Shown: piece by piece, positions 1 to 7,936 of the stretch
Numbering within the stretch: position 1 is the first letter of the stretch
How the letters are laid out: each line of letters begins with the position of its first letter
From: an uncultured Clostridia bacterium
GTDB taxonomy: Bacteria > Bacillota > Clostridia > Christensenellales > Aristaeellaceae
Direction: 5' to 3'
DNA length: 55,653 nt
NCBI GenBank assembly: GCA_947624355.1
Contig: CANQKI010000005.1
Span: forward strand, 1-55,653
Notes under the pieces: generated by a model
What the model was told of the DNA's origin: nothing
Databases searched by the model: none
Seen by the model: the letters and a program-made list of their open reading frames with translations, nothing else
Program-made: the position numbers and the translations under genes

Positions 1-8
1 TACCACAG

Positions 9-31
9 ATCCATCACGATGGATTCTTTTC
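9..31 (+). terminator. Possible terminator of a gene left of the window
   Basis: A 6-bp stem (ATCCAT/ATGGAT, loop CACG) is followed by a T-rich stretch. The stem is short, so this is only a candidate. Confidence 0.3.
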
Positions 32-259
32 TTCACTCCTCTCTCTATTGCAACTTCATTTTACAATGAGCCAAAAATTATTCGCAGCAGGTCCTGATTG
101 AAAAAACGGATAAAAATGTACCCGATCCTGTATCTTATCCCCGGATACACGTTTGAATCGGTCAAAAAAGCGTTAAATCCTGACATCCAAAAGTGCCGAA
201 AAGCCTTGAAATACCTGCATTTTCCTATTTGAAAATACAATGCAAATACAAAATTCGCC

Positions 260-288
260 TTGCATTTTTTATGTTTTCCTTATATACT
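260..288 (+). promoter_or_regulatory. Sigma-A promoter of livKHMGF
   Basis: The -35 box TTGCAT (260-265) and the -10 box TATACT (283-288) are separated by exactly 17 nt. Transcription would start near 295, inside or just before the 297-315 palindrome. Confidence 0.75.
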
Positions 289-296
289 AATTGCAA

Positions 297-315
297 CTTT
301 CGCACAGTGCGAAAG
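297..315. promoter_or_regulatory. Palindromic operator over the livK start site
   Basis: CTTTCGCAC, one base, then GTGCGAAAG form a perfect 9-bp inverted repeat. It begins 9 nt after the -10 box, so a bound protein would cover the transcription start. The site length fits a dimeric repressor. The regulator is not identifiable from this window. Confidence 0.6.
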
Positions 316-342
316 AAACAGATCCGCAAGGAGGGATTTTCT

Positions 343-1494
343 ATGAAGACTGGTTTCAAATCTGTAATTGCTGGGGTGTTGGCGCTGATTCTGGCGCTGT
401 CGTTGACGATTCCCGCCCTGGCGGAGGATGCAGAAACCATTAAGATCGGCGTTATCGGGCCGCTGACGGGCCCCTATGCGCAGTACGGCATGGGCGTTGC
501 CAATGGCGCGCAGATTGCCGTGGACGAAGTGAATGCCAAGGGCGGCGTGCAGTTTGAACTGCTGGTGGAAGACGACCAGGGCGACGGCGAGATGGCCGTA
601 AATGCTTACAACGCCATTCTGGATAAGGGCGGTAAGATTTTCCTGAGCACCGTTACTTCCGGCGCCTGCCTGGCGGTAGCTGATGTGGCTATGGTAGACC
701 GCGTTTTCATGCTGACCCCCTCGGGTTCCGCCGACAATATCTTGGAAGGCAAGGACATGATCTTCCGCGTCTGCTTCAAGGACAGCGCCCAGGGTTCCGC
801 TTCGGCGCAGTACATTGTCGACCATAAGCTGGCCACCAAGGTGGGCGTGATCTACAACAACTCCATCGACTATTCCATGGGCATCTATCAGTCTTTTGAA
901 GCAAAGGCCAAGGAACTGGGGCTGGAAATCGTCGCGGCTTCCGCTTTCTCCGATGATAACAATGCCGACTTCTCCGTGCAGATTGCCCAGATGAAGGATG
1001 CCGGCGCCGAGCTGGTCTTCCTGCCCATCTATTACACCCCCGCTTCCAACATCCTGACCCAGGCCGCTGCTGTGGACTATAAGCCCATCTTCTTCGGTGT
1101 GGACGGCATGGACGGCATCCTGACCGGTGTGGAAGGCTTCGATACTTCCCTGGCCGAAGGCGTCATGCTGCTGACCCCCTTCTCTGCCGACGCGCAGGAC
1201 GACCTGACCAAGAGCTTCGTGGCCAAGTATGCCGAACTGAGCAACAACGAAGTGCCCAACCAGTTCGCTGCGGACGCTTATGACGGCATCTACGCTCTTT
1301 ACGAAGCCGTGAAGGCTGCGAACATCACTCCCGAAACGACGCCCGAAGATGCCTGCGAGGCGCTGATTGCCGTTTTCCCCACCATTGAGGTTACCGGCCT
1401 GACCGGCACCATCCGCTGGAACGCCGACGGCGAAGTTGACAAGACGCCCAGCCCCTTTGTAATCAAGGATGGCATTTATGTCAAAGCGGAGTAA
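343..1494 (+). CDS. livK: Branched-chain amino-acid ABC transporter, substrate-binding protein
   Basis: A periplasmic-binding-protein type I receptor of 383 residues that delivers branched-chain amino acids (or a related amide) to LivHMGF. Residues 1-27 form a signal peptide ending PALA before EDAE. The mature protein opens with the family-typical IKIGVIGPLTGPYAQYG. The start is the ATG after AAGGAGGG (328-335), not the upstream in-frame codon at 193. There is no lipobox cysteine, which is unusual for a monoderm binding protein. It is first in a five-gene operon, and a stem-loop separates it from livH. The family is certain; the exact ligand is inferred from the neighbours. Confidence 0.93.
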   Translation: MKTGFKSVIAGVLALILALSLTIPALAEDAETIKIGVIGPLTGPYAQYGMGVANGAQIAVDEVNAKGGVQFELLVEDDQGDGEMAVNAYNAILDKGGKIFLSTVTSGACLAVADVAMVDRVFMLTPSGSADNILEGKDMIFRVCFKDSAQGSASAQYIVDHKLATKVGVIYNNSIDYSMGIYQSFEAKAKELGLEIVAASAFSDDNNADFSVQIAQMKDAGAELVFLPIYYTPASNILTQAAAVDYKPIFFGVDGMDGILTGVEGFDTSLAEGVMLLTPFSADAQDDLTKSFVAKYAELSNNEVPNQFAADAYDGIYALYEAVKAANITPETTPEDACEALIAVFPTIEVTGLTGTIRWNADGEVDKTPSPFVIKDGIYVKAE

Positions 1495-1525
1495 GCTCCA
1501 TTTGTGACAGTTTCACATGGTAAAG

Positions 1526-1569
1526 GGGCGCTTCCTGTTTCCGGTACCCGTCGGGAGTGGGAAGCGCCC
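1526..1569 (+). promoter_or_regulatory. Stem-loop between livK and livH
   Basis: GGGCGCTTCC (1526-1535) pairs perfectly with GGAAGCGCCC (1560-1569). No U-run follows. Such hairpins after a binding-protein gene usually protect its mRNA or partly attenuate the permease genes, giving more receptor than channel. Confidence 0.6.
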
Positions 1570-1667
1570 TGCGCCTATTTTACACAAAGCAAGCATCGGC
1601 CAATCAGCGGCCAAAGCCACAGGCTCATCCGGCCGCACGCACAACATGAGGGGAGTTGCACCCTGAG

Positions 1668-2552
1668 ATGATTCAATTCCTGTCCTTTCTGATCAGCGGA
1701 ATCAGCCTTGGCAGTGTATACGCCATCATTGCCCTTGGCTATTCGATGGTTTACGGAATCGCTAAAATGCTGAATTTCGCGCATGGCGACGTCATTATGA
1801 TCGGCGCTTATATTGCTTTCTGCACGGTACAGTATCTGCATCTTCCGCCGCTGGTGGCAGTTCTTGCGGCAGTGGTGGTATGCACGGTGCTGGGAATTCT
1901 TATCGAGGGCCTTGCCTATAAGCCCTTACGCCAAGCCTCGTCCCTGGCCGTGCTGATTACCGCCATCGGCATGAGCTACCTGCTGCAGAATGTAGCGTTG
2001 CTGATCTGGGGCGCCAATCCCAAATCTTTTCCGAGCGTCATCAGTTTGGGTACGCTTTCGCTTTTTGACGGGCGCCTGCGCATTACCAGCGAAACCTTCG
2101 TGACCATCCTTGCCAATATCGTCATCATGATTGCCCTGACCCTCTTTACCAACCGTACCAAGATGGGCAAGGCCATGCGCTGCGTTTCCGAAGATAAGGG
2201 CGCTGCGGAGCTGATGGGCGTAAATGTCAATTCGACGATATCCATGACCTTTGCCATCGGCAGCGCTTTGGCCGCCGTGGCGGGCGTGCTGCTCTGCTCC
2301 TCCTACCCCACGCTGATGCCAACCACCGGTGCCATGCCCGGCATCAAGGCCTTTACCGCGGCTGTTTTCGGAGGAATCGGTTCCATTCCCGGCGCGCTGA
2401 TTGGCGGGCTTTTGCTGGGCGTCATCGAGATACTCGGCCGCGCTTACATTTCCACCGAGCTGAGCGACGCCATCGTTTTCGCCGTGTTGATTGTGGTGCT
2501 GCTGGTCAAGCCCACCGGTTTGCTGGGCAAGCCGACGCATGAAAAAGTTTGA
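1668..2552 (+). CDS. livH: Branched-chain amino-acid ABC transporter permease LivH
   Basis: Integral membrane permease of 294 residues, one half of the channel with LivM. It has the characteristic N-terminus with GSVYAIIALGYSMVYG and NFAHGD, several hydrophobic helices, and the cytoplasmic GKAMRC...A.LMGVN loop that contacts the ATPases. The ATG at 1668 is preferred over the TTG at 1656, because the AGGGGAG site (1649-1655) directly abuts the TTG. The stop codon overlaps the livM ribosome site. Confidence 0.93.
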   Translation: MIQFLSFLISGISLGSVYAIIALGYSMVYGIAKMLNFAHGDVIMIGAYIAFCTVQYLHLPPLVAVLAAVVVCTVLGILIEGLAYKPLRQASSLAVLITAIGMSYLLQNVALLIWGANPKSFPSVISLGTLSLFDGRLRITSETFVTILANIVIMIALTLFTNRTKMGKAMRCVSEDKGAAELMGVNVNSTISMTFAIGSALAAVAGVLLCSSYPTLMPTTGAMPGIKAFTAAVFGGIGSIPGALIGGLLLGVIEILGRAYISTELSDAIVFAVLIVVLLVKPTGLLGKPTHEKV

Positions 2553-2562
2553 GGTGAACGGC

Positions 2563-3624
2563 ATGAGGAAAAACAAAAGAAACTTCCTGAATAACGCCGT
2601 TACCTACGGCATGGTCATTGTTGCGTTCCTGTTGTGTGAGCTGGCAATATCCGGCCTGATCGGCGGCTTCAAAATGAGCCGTTCCCTCAAAGGACAGTTG
2701 GTACCCATCTGCGTTTACGTCGTCATGGCCGTTTCGCTGAACCTGACCGTGGGTTTTTCGGGGGAATTGTCCCTGGGCCATGCTGGTTTCATGAGTGTGG
2801 GCGCTTTTTCCGGTGTGCTCATTTCCCAGTGGCTGGGTTCCGCTTTTCCGGATATTCCCAGCCTGGCGCGCGTTATTGCCGCGCTGGTTTCCGGCGGCAT
2901 CTTTGCAGGAATTGCGGGCATTCTGATCGGTATTCCGGTGCTGCGTCTGCGGGGCGACTATCTGGCCATCGTTACCCTGGCATTCGGGGAAATTATCCGC
3001 AATCTGATCAACTGCATGTACTTTTCCTTGGACGGAAAATCGCTGCATTTCGGCTTCAATAATCCGAATCTGGCCGGCAAACTGGTCATTAACGGCCCCA
3101 TGGGCGCCACAGGCGTGAACCGTCTGGCCAGCTTTGAAGTGGGCTTTGTGCTGGTTCTTTTCACGCTTTTTGTGGTCATGAACCTGGTCAACAGCCGGTC
3201 CGGCCGTGCCATTATGGCGGCGCGGGACAACCGCATTGCCGCCGAGGCCATGGGCATTAACGTGACCAAGTATAAGATGATCGCCTTCGTTACCTCCGCT
3301 GTGCTGGCAGGCATGGCCGGCGCCCTCTACGGCCTGAATTTTGCCAATACCGCCGCGGCCAAATTCAAATTCGATACCTCCATCCTTGTGCTGGTCTTTG
3401 TCGTGCTGGGCGGCATCGGTTCCATTCGTGGTTCGATTATCGCGGCGGCGCTGCTCACCATCCTGCCCGAAGTGCTGCGTGAATTCGGCGATTACCGGAT
3501 GCTGGTCTACGCCATTGTGCTGATTGCGGTCATGATTGCCACCAACAGTCCGCTGCTGGGGAACCTGTTTAACCGCATCCGTCCCCACAGGATGAAACCG
3601 GGAAAGGAGGCCGGCAAGGCATGA
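2563..3624 (+). CDS. livM: Branched-chain amino-acid ABC transporter permease LivM
   Basis: Second permease subunit, 353 residues. It has the LivM signatures LTVGFSGELSLGHAGFM near the N-terminus, LRGDYLAIVTLAFGEIIRNL in the middle, and the coupling loop GRAIMAARDNRIAAEAMGIN. The start at 2563 follows GAGGTG (2551-2556) with 6-nt spacing. The longer reading frame from 2491 would overlap livH and is rejected. Its stop overlaps the livG start (ATGA). Confidence 0.93.
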   Translation: MRKNKRNFLNNAVTYGMVIVAFLLCELAISGLIGGFKMSRSLKGQLVPICVYVVMAVSLNLTVGFSGELSLGHAGFMSVGAFSGVLISQWLGSAFPDIPSLARVIAALVSGGIFAGIAGILIGIPVLRLRGDYLAIVTLAFGEIIRNLINCMYFSLDGKSLHFGFNNPNLAGKLVINGPMGATGVNRLASFEVGFVLVLFTLFVVMNLVNSRSGRAIMAARDNRIAAEAMGINVTKYKMIAFVTSAVLAGMAGALYGLNFANTAAAKFKFDTSILVLVFVVLGGIGSIRGSIIAAALLTILPEVLREFGDYRMLVYAIVLIAVMIATNSPLLGNLFNRIRPHRMKPGKEAGKA

Positions 3625-4499
3625 CACAGCAGCAGAAGAAAAAATTCAATGCCGATACCAGAATGGTGCCCGTCCCCTCTCAAGCCATCGTGCCTGAGCG
3701 GGACATTAACGAGCAGCCCGTGCTGGTCGCCAGCCATCTGGGCATCGAGTTCGGCGGCCTGAAGGCCGTGGACGACTTCAACATGATCATCGGCAAGACG
3801 GAAATCGCAGGCCTGATCGGCCCCAACGGCGCGGGAAAAACCACCGTCTTTAACCTGCTGACCAAGGTATACCAGCCCACTTCCGGCAGCGTGCTTGTAA
3901 ACGGAAAGGACACCGCCGGCATGAACACCGTGCAGGCCAACAAACTGGGCCTGGCCCGTACGTTTCAGAATATCCGCCTGTTCAGCAATATGACCGTGGA
4001 AGAGAACGTTCGGATCGGGTTGCACAATCAGGTTTCCTATGGTCTGATGACGGGCATTTTCCGCCTGCCCGGATACTGGAAGGGAGAGAAAAAGCAACAC
4101 GAAATGGCCCTTGATCTTCTGTCTCTTTTCGATATGCAGAAGATGGCCGACGTAAAGGCCGGTTCTCTCCCCTACGGCGCGCAGCGGCGGCTGGAAATCG
4201 TCCGCGCTCTGGCCACGCATCCTTCCCTGCTTCTTCTGGACGAACCCGCGGCAGGTATGAACCCCCACGAGACTGAAGAACTGATGGAAAACATCATCAA
4301 GATCCGCGACCAGTTCCAGATTGCCGTGCTGCTCATCGAGCATGACATGAATCTGGTCATGGGCATCTGCGAGGGCATCTGCGTGCTCAATTACGGCCGC
4401 GTCATTGCCAAGGGCACGGCAGAGGAAATTCAGCGCAACCCCGTGGTCATCGAGGCATACCTCGGCAAGCAAAGCGCAGAAGAGGAGGCCCAGGGATGA
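3621..4499 (+). CDS. livG: Branched-chain amino-acid ABC transporter ATP-binding protein LivG
   Basis: ATPase of 292 residues. Walker A is GPNGAGKTT (about residues 67-75), the signature is LPYGAQRRLEI, and Walker B is LLLLDEPAAGMNP followed by the H-loop EHDMNLVM. About 35 residues precede the usual LivG start and are rich in K and Q; this extension is atypical but is read from a well-placed AGGAGG (3605-3610). It is translationally coupled to livM upstream and to livF downstream through ATGA overlaps. Confidence 0.93.
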   Translation: MTQQQKKKFNADTRMVPVPSQAIVPERDINEQPVLVASHLGIEFGGLKAVDDFNMIIGKTEIAGLIGPNGAGKTTVFNLLTKVYQPTSGSVLVNGKDTAGMNTVQANKLGLARTFQNIRLFSNMTVEENVRIGLHNQVSYGLMTGIFRLPGYWKGEKKQHEMALDLLSLFDMQKMADVKAGSLPYGAQRRLEIVRALATHPSLLLLDEPAAGMNPHETEELMENIIKIRDQFQIAVLLIEHDMNLVMGICEGICVLNYGRVIAKGTAEEIQRNPVVIEAYLGKQSAEEEAQG

Positions 4500-5203
4500 G
4501 TTTGCTCAAAATCGACAACATCCACGTTTATTACGGCGCCATCCACGCCATCAAGGGGATTTCATTCGAAGTGGAAGAGGATGAAATCGTGACCCTGATC
4601 GGCTCCAACGGCGCGGGGAAATCCACCACGCTGAACACCATTGCCGGTCTTTTGAAGCCCCGTTCCGGTTCTGTCACCTTTGACGGCAAGAGCCTGACCA
4701 GCATGCCCACCAATAAAGTGGTCAGTCAGGGCATCGCTCTGTGCCCGGAAGGGCGGCGTATCTTCCAGCAAATGACGGTGCGTGAAAACCTGGAAATGGG
4801 AGGCTTTACGCGCCCTGACAAGGAGATTCCGGACACCATCGACGAAATGTTCCAGCGTTTCCCCCGTTTGAAAGAGCGGGAAAAGCAGATTGCCGGAACG
4901 CTTTCCGGCGGCGAGCAGCAGATGCTGGCCATGGCCCGCGCACTTATGAGCAAGCCCCGGCTGCTGATGCTGGACGAGCCGTCCATGGGCCTGGCCCCCA
5001 TCCTGGTGGAACAGATTTTCGGAATCATCAAGGAGCTGCATGCCGCCGGAACCACCATCCTGCTGGTGGAACAGAACGCTCAGATGGCCCTTTCCGTGGC
5101 CGACCGGGCGTACGTACTGGAGACCGGCAAGCTCACTATGGAAGGTAATGCCAGGGATCTGCTGACCAATGACAACGTGCGCAAAGCGTACCTTGGCAAC
5201 TAA
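4496..5203 (+). CDS. livF: Branched-chain amino-acid ABC transporter ATP-binding protein LivF
   Basis: Second ATPase, 235 residues, the normal LivF length. Walker A is GSNGAGKST, followed by ALCPEGRRIF typical of LivF, the signature LSGGEQQML, Walker B LLMLDEPSMGLAP and the H-loop region LLVEQNAQMAL. It overlaps livG by 4 nt. It is last in the operon. Only 24 nt separate its stop from the -35 box of the infC promoter, and no convincing terminator lies between. Confidence 0.94.
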   Translation: MSLLKIDNIHVYYGAIHAIKGISFEVEEDEIVTLIGSNGAGKSTTLNTIAGLLKPRSGSVTFDGKSLTSMPTNKVVSQGIALCPEGRRIFQQMTVRENLEMGGFTRPDKEIPDTIDEMFQRFPRLKEREKQIAGTLSGGEQQMLAMARALMSKPRLLMLDEPSMGLAPILVEQIFGIIKELHAAGTTILLVEQNAQMALSVADRAYVLETGKLTMEGNARDLLTNDNVRKAYLGN

Positions 5204-5227
5204 GGCGGAAAAATTTTTCCCAAACCC

Positions 5228-5256
5228 TTGACAGGCGGCGCGGTATCCTTTATAAT
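5228..5256 (+). promoter_or_regulatory. Consensus sigma-A promoter of infC-rpmI-rplT
   Basis: A perfect TTGACA (5228-5233) and a perfect TATAAT (5251-5256) are spaced by 17 nt, giving a leader of about 140 nt before infC. Confidence 0.88.
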
Positions 5257-5338
5257 ACTTATGTTTCAAGCAGAAGCCGCCCGCTTCTCTCCGATGCGAA
5301 CATGTTTTGCACGGGTATCGGCATTGATTTTCATTGTC

Positions 5339-5370
5339 ATGGACGGGTGCGCTTCATCCGTCCATTTTTT
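5339..5370 (+). promoter_or_regulatory. Leader attenuator (terminator) before infC
   Basis: ATGGACGG (5339-5346) pairs with CCGTCCAT (5358-5365), and the stem can be extended inwards. Six T residues follow directly. This is an intrinsic terminator inside the 5' leader. In Firmicutes the infC operon is known to be regulated by L20 through premature termination (L20 leader), so this is the likely equivalent. It may also stop read-through from livF. Confidence 0.75.
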
Positions 5371-5402
5371 AATGGCAATCAAATTTGGGAGGTGCATCGA
5401 CC

Positions 5403-5972
5403 ATAGCCGCTGAACTGCTCATCAATGAAGAAATTCGTGACCGTGAAGTGCGCGTCATCGGCGCGGACGGGACCCAGCTGGGCATTATGCCCACGCCCAA
5501 GGCTCTGGAGCTGGCTGAGGAAAACGAGCTTGACCTGGTCAAAATCGTACCCACCGCCACGCCCCCTGTCTGCAAGCTGATGGATTACGACAAGCACCGC
5601 TTTGAGCAATCCAAGCGTGAGCGCGAAATGCGCAAAAATCAAAAGGTGATTTCGCTCAAGGAAGTGCAATTGTCCGCCACGATCGAGGAAAACGACGTGG
5701 CCATCAAGGCCAAAAACGCCATCCGCTTTCTGCAGGATGGAGACAAGGTCAAGGTGTCCATCCGCTTCCGGGGCCGCCAGATCGCCCACTCCGATATTGG
5801 CCTCAAGGTCATGCAGGATTTCATTGAGCGCACCAAAGAGGTGTCCATGGTGGAGCGCAGGCCCTTGATTGAAGGGCGCAACATGATCATGATCCTTGCG
5901 CCCAAGACGGAAAAAGCCAGCAAGGCGGAAAAGGCTGCCGCGAAGCAGCAGCCCGCTGCCCCGCAGGCTTAA
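5403..5972 (+). CDS. infC: Translation initiation factor IF-3
   Basis: IF-3, 189 residues. It binds the 30S subunit, blocks premature 50S joining and proofreads start codons. The N-domain begins with the conserved [15 protein letters not shown] and the linker and C-domain include KISLRFRGR-like [13 protein letters not shown]. An alanine/lysine-rich tail ends the protein. No ATG, GTG or TTG is well placed. GGAGGTG (5388-5394) lies 8 nt before an in-frame ATA at 5403, which matches the family N-terminus exactly. A TTG at 5385 overlaps the ribosome site and is rejected. Rare infC start codons are a known device by which IF-3 represses its own translation. First gene of infC-rpmI-rplT. Confidence 0.92.
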   Translation: MAAELLINEEIRDREVRVIGADGTQLGIMPTPKALELAEENELDLVKIVPTATPPVCKLMDYDKHRFEQSKREREMRKNQKVISLKEVQLSATIEENDVAIKAKNAIRFLQDGDKVKVSIRFRGRQIAHSDIGLKVMQDFIERTKEVSMVERRPLIEGRNMIMILAPKTEKASKAEKAAAKQQPAAPQA

Positions 5973-6004
5973 CCCTTACATTTTCCGGAAGGAGGAAATT
6001 CCCT

Positions 6005-6205
6005 ATGCCTAAGCAAAAGACTCACCGCGGCGCGGCCAAGCGCTTTTCCCTGACCAAGACCGGCAAGGTAAAGCACAAGAAGATGAATGTGAACCACATT
6101 CTCAACAAGAAAACCACCAAGCGCATCCGTCATCTTCGCATGGGCGGCACCCTGGAGAACAACGCCGAGGCCGCTACCATCCGCAAGCTGATTCCCTACA
6201 AATAA
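6005..6205 (+). CDS. rpmI: Ribosomal protein bL35
   Basis: A 66-residue, strongly basic 50S ribosomal protein beginning [14 protein letters not shown] and containing [16 protein letters not shown], both typical of bL35. AAGGAGG-type ribosome site at about 5989-5997. Middle gene of the classical infC-rpmI-rplT operon. Confidence 0.97.
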   Translation: MPKQKTHRGAAKRFSLTKTGKVKHKKMNVNHILNKKTTKRIRHLRMGGTLENNAEAATIRKLIPYK

Positions 6206-6237
6206 GCCGATCGCCCGTCTGAAGGAGGAAAAACAAT

Positions 6238-6588
6238 ATGGCACGCATTAAAAGGGCTGTAAACGCCCATAAAAAACGCCGGAAGGTACTGAAGCTGGCG
6301 AAAGGCTATTGGGGTGCAAAATCCAAGCAGTACCGTACCGCCAGTGAACAGGTGCGCCGTTCCCTGCGCTACGCCTACGAAGGCCGCAAAATGCGCAAGC
6401 GGGATTTCCGCCGCCTGTGGATTACCCGTATCAACGCCGCTGCTCACCTGAACGGCATGAACTATTCCACGTTTATCAACGGCCTGAAGAAGAAGAACAT
6501 CGAAGTCAACCGCAAGATGCTGGCTGACCTGGCCGTGAACGACGCCGCCGCTTTTGCCCAGCTGGTGGAAATTGCCAAGGAAGCCTGA
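6238..6588 (+). CDS. rplT: Ribosomal protein bL20
   Basis: A 116-residue basic 50S assembly protein. It begins [23 protein letters not shown] and contains [24 protein letters not shown], hallmark bL20 stretches. In Firmicutes L20 is the autorepressor of this operon, acting on the infC leader. Last gene of the operon; an intrinsic terminator follows within 15 nt. Confidence 0.97.
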   Translation: MARIKRAVNAHKKRRKVLKLAKGYWGAKSKQYRTASEQVRRSLRYAYEGRKMRKRDFRRLWITRINAAAHLNGMNYSTFINGLKKKNIEVNRKMLADLAVNDAAAFAQLVEIAKEA

Positions 6589-6602
6589 GCCGGCAGCACT
6601 TC

Positions 6603-6643
6603 AATCGGCAAGCGCTGAAATTTTCAGTGCCTGCCGATTTTTT
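6603..6643 (+). terminator. Terminator of infC-rpmI-rplT
   Basis: AATCGGCA (6603-6610) pairs with TGCCGATT (6632-6639), with an inner GCGCTGAAA/TTTTCAGTGC stem. The 3' arm runs into six T residues (6638-6643). Confidence 0.9.
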
Positions 6644-6677
6644 ATCCGTATTTTTTCGGTATATTCTCCGGCTTTGC

Positions 6678-6706
6678 TTGAATCAGGCTGGGAAGCATGC
6701 TAAAAT
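6678..6706 (+). promoter_or_regulatory. Sigma-A promoter of the alaX-like gene
   Basis: TTGAAT (6678-6683), 17 nt, TAAAAT (6701-6706), with TGC just before the -10 box. Confidence 0.65.
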
Positions 6707-6738
6707 AAAATTAAATTTCCGGAAAGGAGAAGAGCGGC

Positions 6739-7932
6739 ATGCTGACGCCCACGGACAGGCTGTATTACGACGACGCGTACCTGACGGCATTTGACGCCGC
6801 GATTCTATCTTGCCGGGACGGATGGGCAGCCCTGAACCGCTCGGCCTTCTACCCTACTTCGGGCGGTCAGCCCTTCGATACGGGCGTTCTGACTGCAGAG
6901 GGCACGGACTATGCTGTAACCGACGTGCAGGTGCAGGGCAATGTGGTATGGCACAGAATCGGCGCATCGATTCTCGAGGGCATCCACGTACACGGCCGCA
7001 TCGATTGGCCGCGTCGCTTCGATCACATGCAGCAGCACGCGGGCGACCATATGCTGGCCGGAGCCGCATGGCAGCTTTTTGGGGCCACTACCATCGGCCT
7101 GCACATGGGCAATGAAGTATCCAGCATTGATCTTTCTTTTCCCGATGGCCGTACCCGGCTCAATGACGAAGAAATTGACCGTTGGGAAATGCTGGTCAAT
7201 GAGCGGGTGCAGCAGGACGATCCCATCCGCTGCTGGTTTCCGAAACCGGAAGAGCTGACCGCCCTGCCCCTTCGCAAGCCGCCCACCGTAAAAGAACATG
7301 TGCGCGTCGTCGCCATGGGCGATTATGAAATGGTGGCCTGCGGCGGCACCCATCCCCGCAGCACCGGGCAGATCGGGCTCGTCAAAATTCTTTCCTGCGC
7401 ACCCAGCCGCGGCAATATGCGGTTGACCTTCATCAGCGGCATGCGGGCCACGAAATACATGGCCCGGGCCTGCCGCTGCGCTCACAGCGTGGCTGCCGCC
7501 CTCTCGTCCGACCTGGACGGTGCTTTGCCAGCCCTGGAACGGGAACGGGAGGCCGCCCAAGGCGAGCGCCGGACTTTGCAGGCCCAGTTGACCGAGGTCG
7601 CGCTGCAACTGCTGCAAGCTTCTGCCCGGCCTATCCCAGGGGGCGTCCTGTATACGGGCTATTACCCGTTTCTCTCCCCCGCTCAATTGCAGTCCGCCGC
7701 CACGCAGCTGCTCCGGCAGGATAACAATGCCCTGGCGCTGCTTTCCTGCCCCGGGAAAAGCGGCCGTACCCTGGTTTTCTGCCGGGGCGATGCTTTGTCG
7801 TACGACATGGCGGCCCTGCTGCGGGCATCCGGCGCGAGGGGCGGCGGCAAGCCGGACTTTGCCCAGGGCAGCGCCCCGGATGATACCCCGCTCAAAAACG
7901 CCATCGCACAGATAACCAATGAAAAGGAGTGA
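6739..7932 (+). CDS. Alanyl-tRNA editing protein, AlaX-L type with DHHA1 domain
   Basis: A 397-residue homologue of the AlaRS editing and C-terminal domains without the synthetase core. The N-terminal beta-barrel carries LNRSAFYPTSGGQPFDTG. The editing domain shows HMQQHAGDH (HxxxH zinc motif, about residue 95) and CGGTHPRSTGQIG (about residue 203), the four zinc ligands of AlaX. A heptad-like stretch about 250-290 leads to a C-terminal DHHA1-like domain. It should hydrolyse Ser-tRNA(Ala) or Gly-tRNA(Ala) in the cytoplasm. Its stop lies inside the ribosome site of the next gene, so the two are co-transcribed. Confidence 0.9.
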   Translation: MLTPTDRLYYDDAYLTAFDAAILSCRDGWAALNRSAFYPTSGGQPFDTGVLTAEGTDYAVTDVQVQGNVVWHRIGASILEGIHVHGRIDWPRRFDHMQQHAGDHMLAGAAWQLFGATTIGLHMGNEVSSIDLSFPDGRTRLNDEEIDRWEMLVNERVQQDDPIRCWFPKPEELTALPLRKPPTVKEHVRVVAMGDYEMVACGGTHPRSTGQIGLVKILSCAPSRGNMRLTFISGMRATKYMARACRCAHSVAAALSSDLDGALPALEREREAAQGERRTLQAQLTEVALQLLQASARPIPGGVLYTGYYPFLSPAQLQSAATQLLRQDNNALALLSCPGKSGRTLVFCRGDALSYDMAALLRASGARGGGKPDFAQGSAPDDTPLKNAIAQITNEKE

Positions 7933-7936
7933 TTTC

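Larger units (their letters stand above)
1..342. other. Intergenic region upstream of livK
   Basis: No credible gene lies here. An in-frame extension of livK back to position 193 is not used, because the strong ribosome site is at 328-335. The region holds a possible terminator hairpin at 9-24, a small inverted repeat (129-134 with 144-149), and the livK promoter and operator listed separately. The rest is AT-rich and unremarkable. Confidence 0.7.

Noticed and set aside
193-342. N-terminal extension of livK to position 193
   Set aside because: It would put 50 residues before a perfect signal peptide and ignores the ribosome site at 328-335; the promoter at 260-288 lies inside it.
5204-5227. 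Terminator after livF
   Set aside because: GGAAAAATTTTTCC is a loopless A/T palindrome and would not form a stable hairpin; the liv operon may be ended by the infC leader terminator instead.
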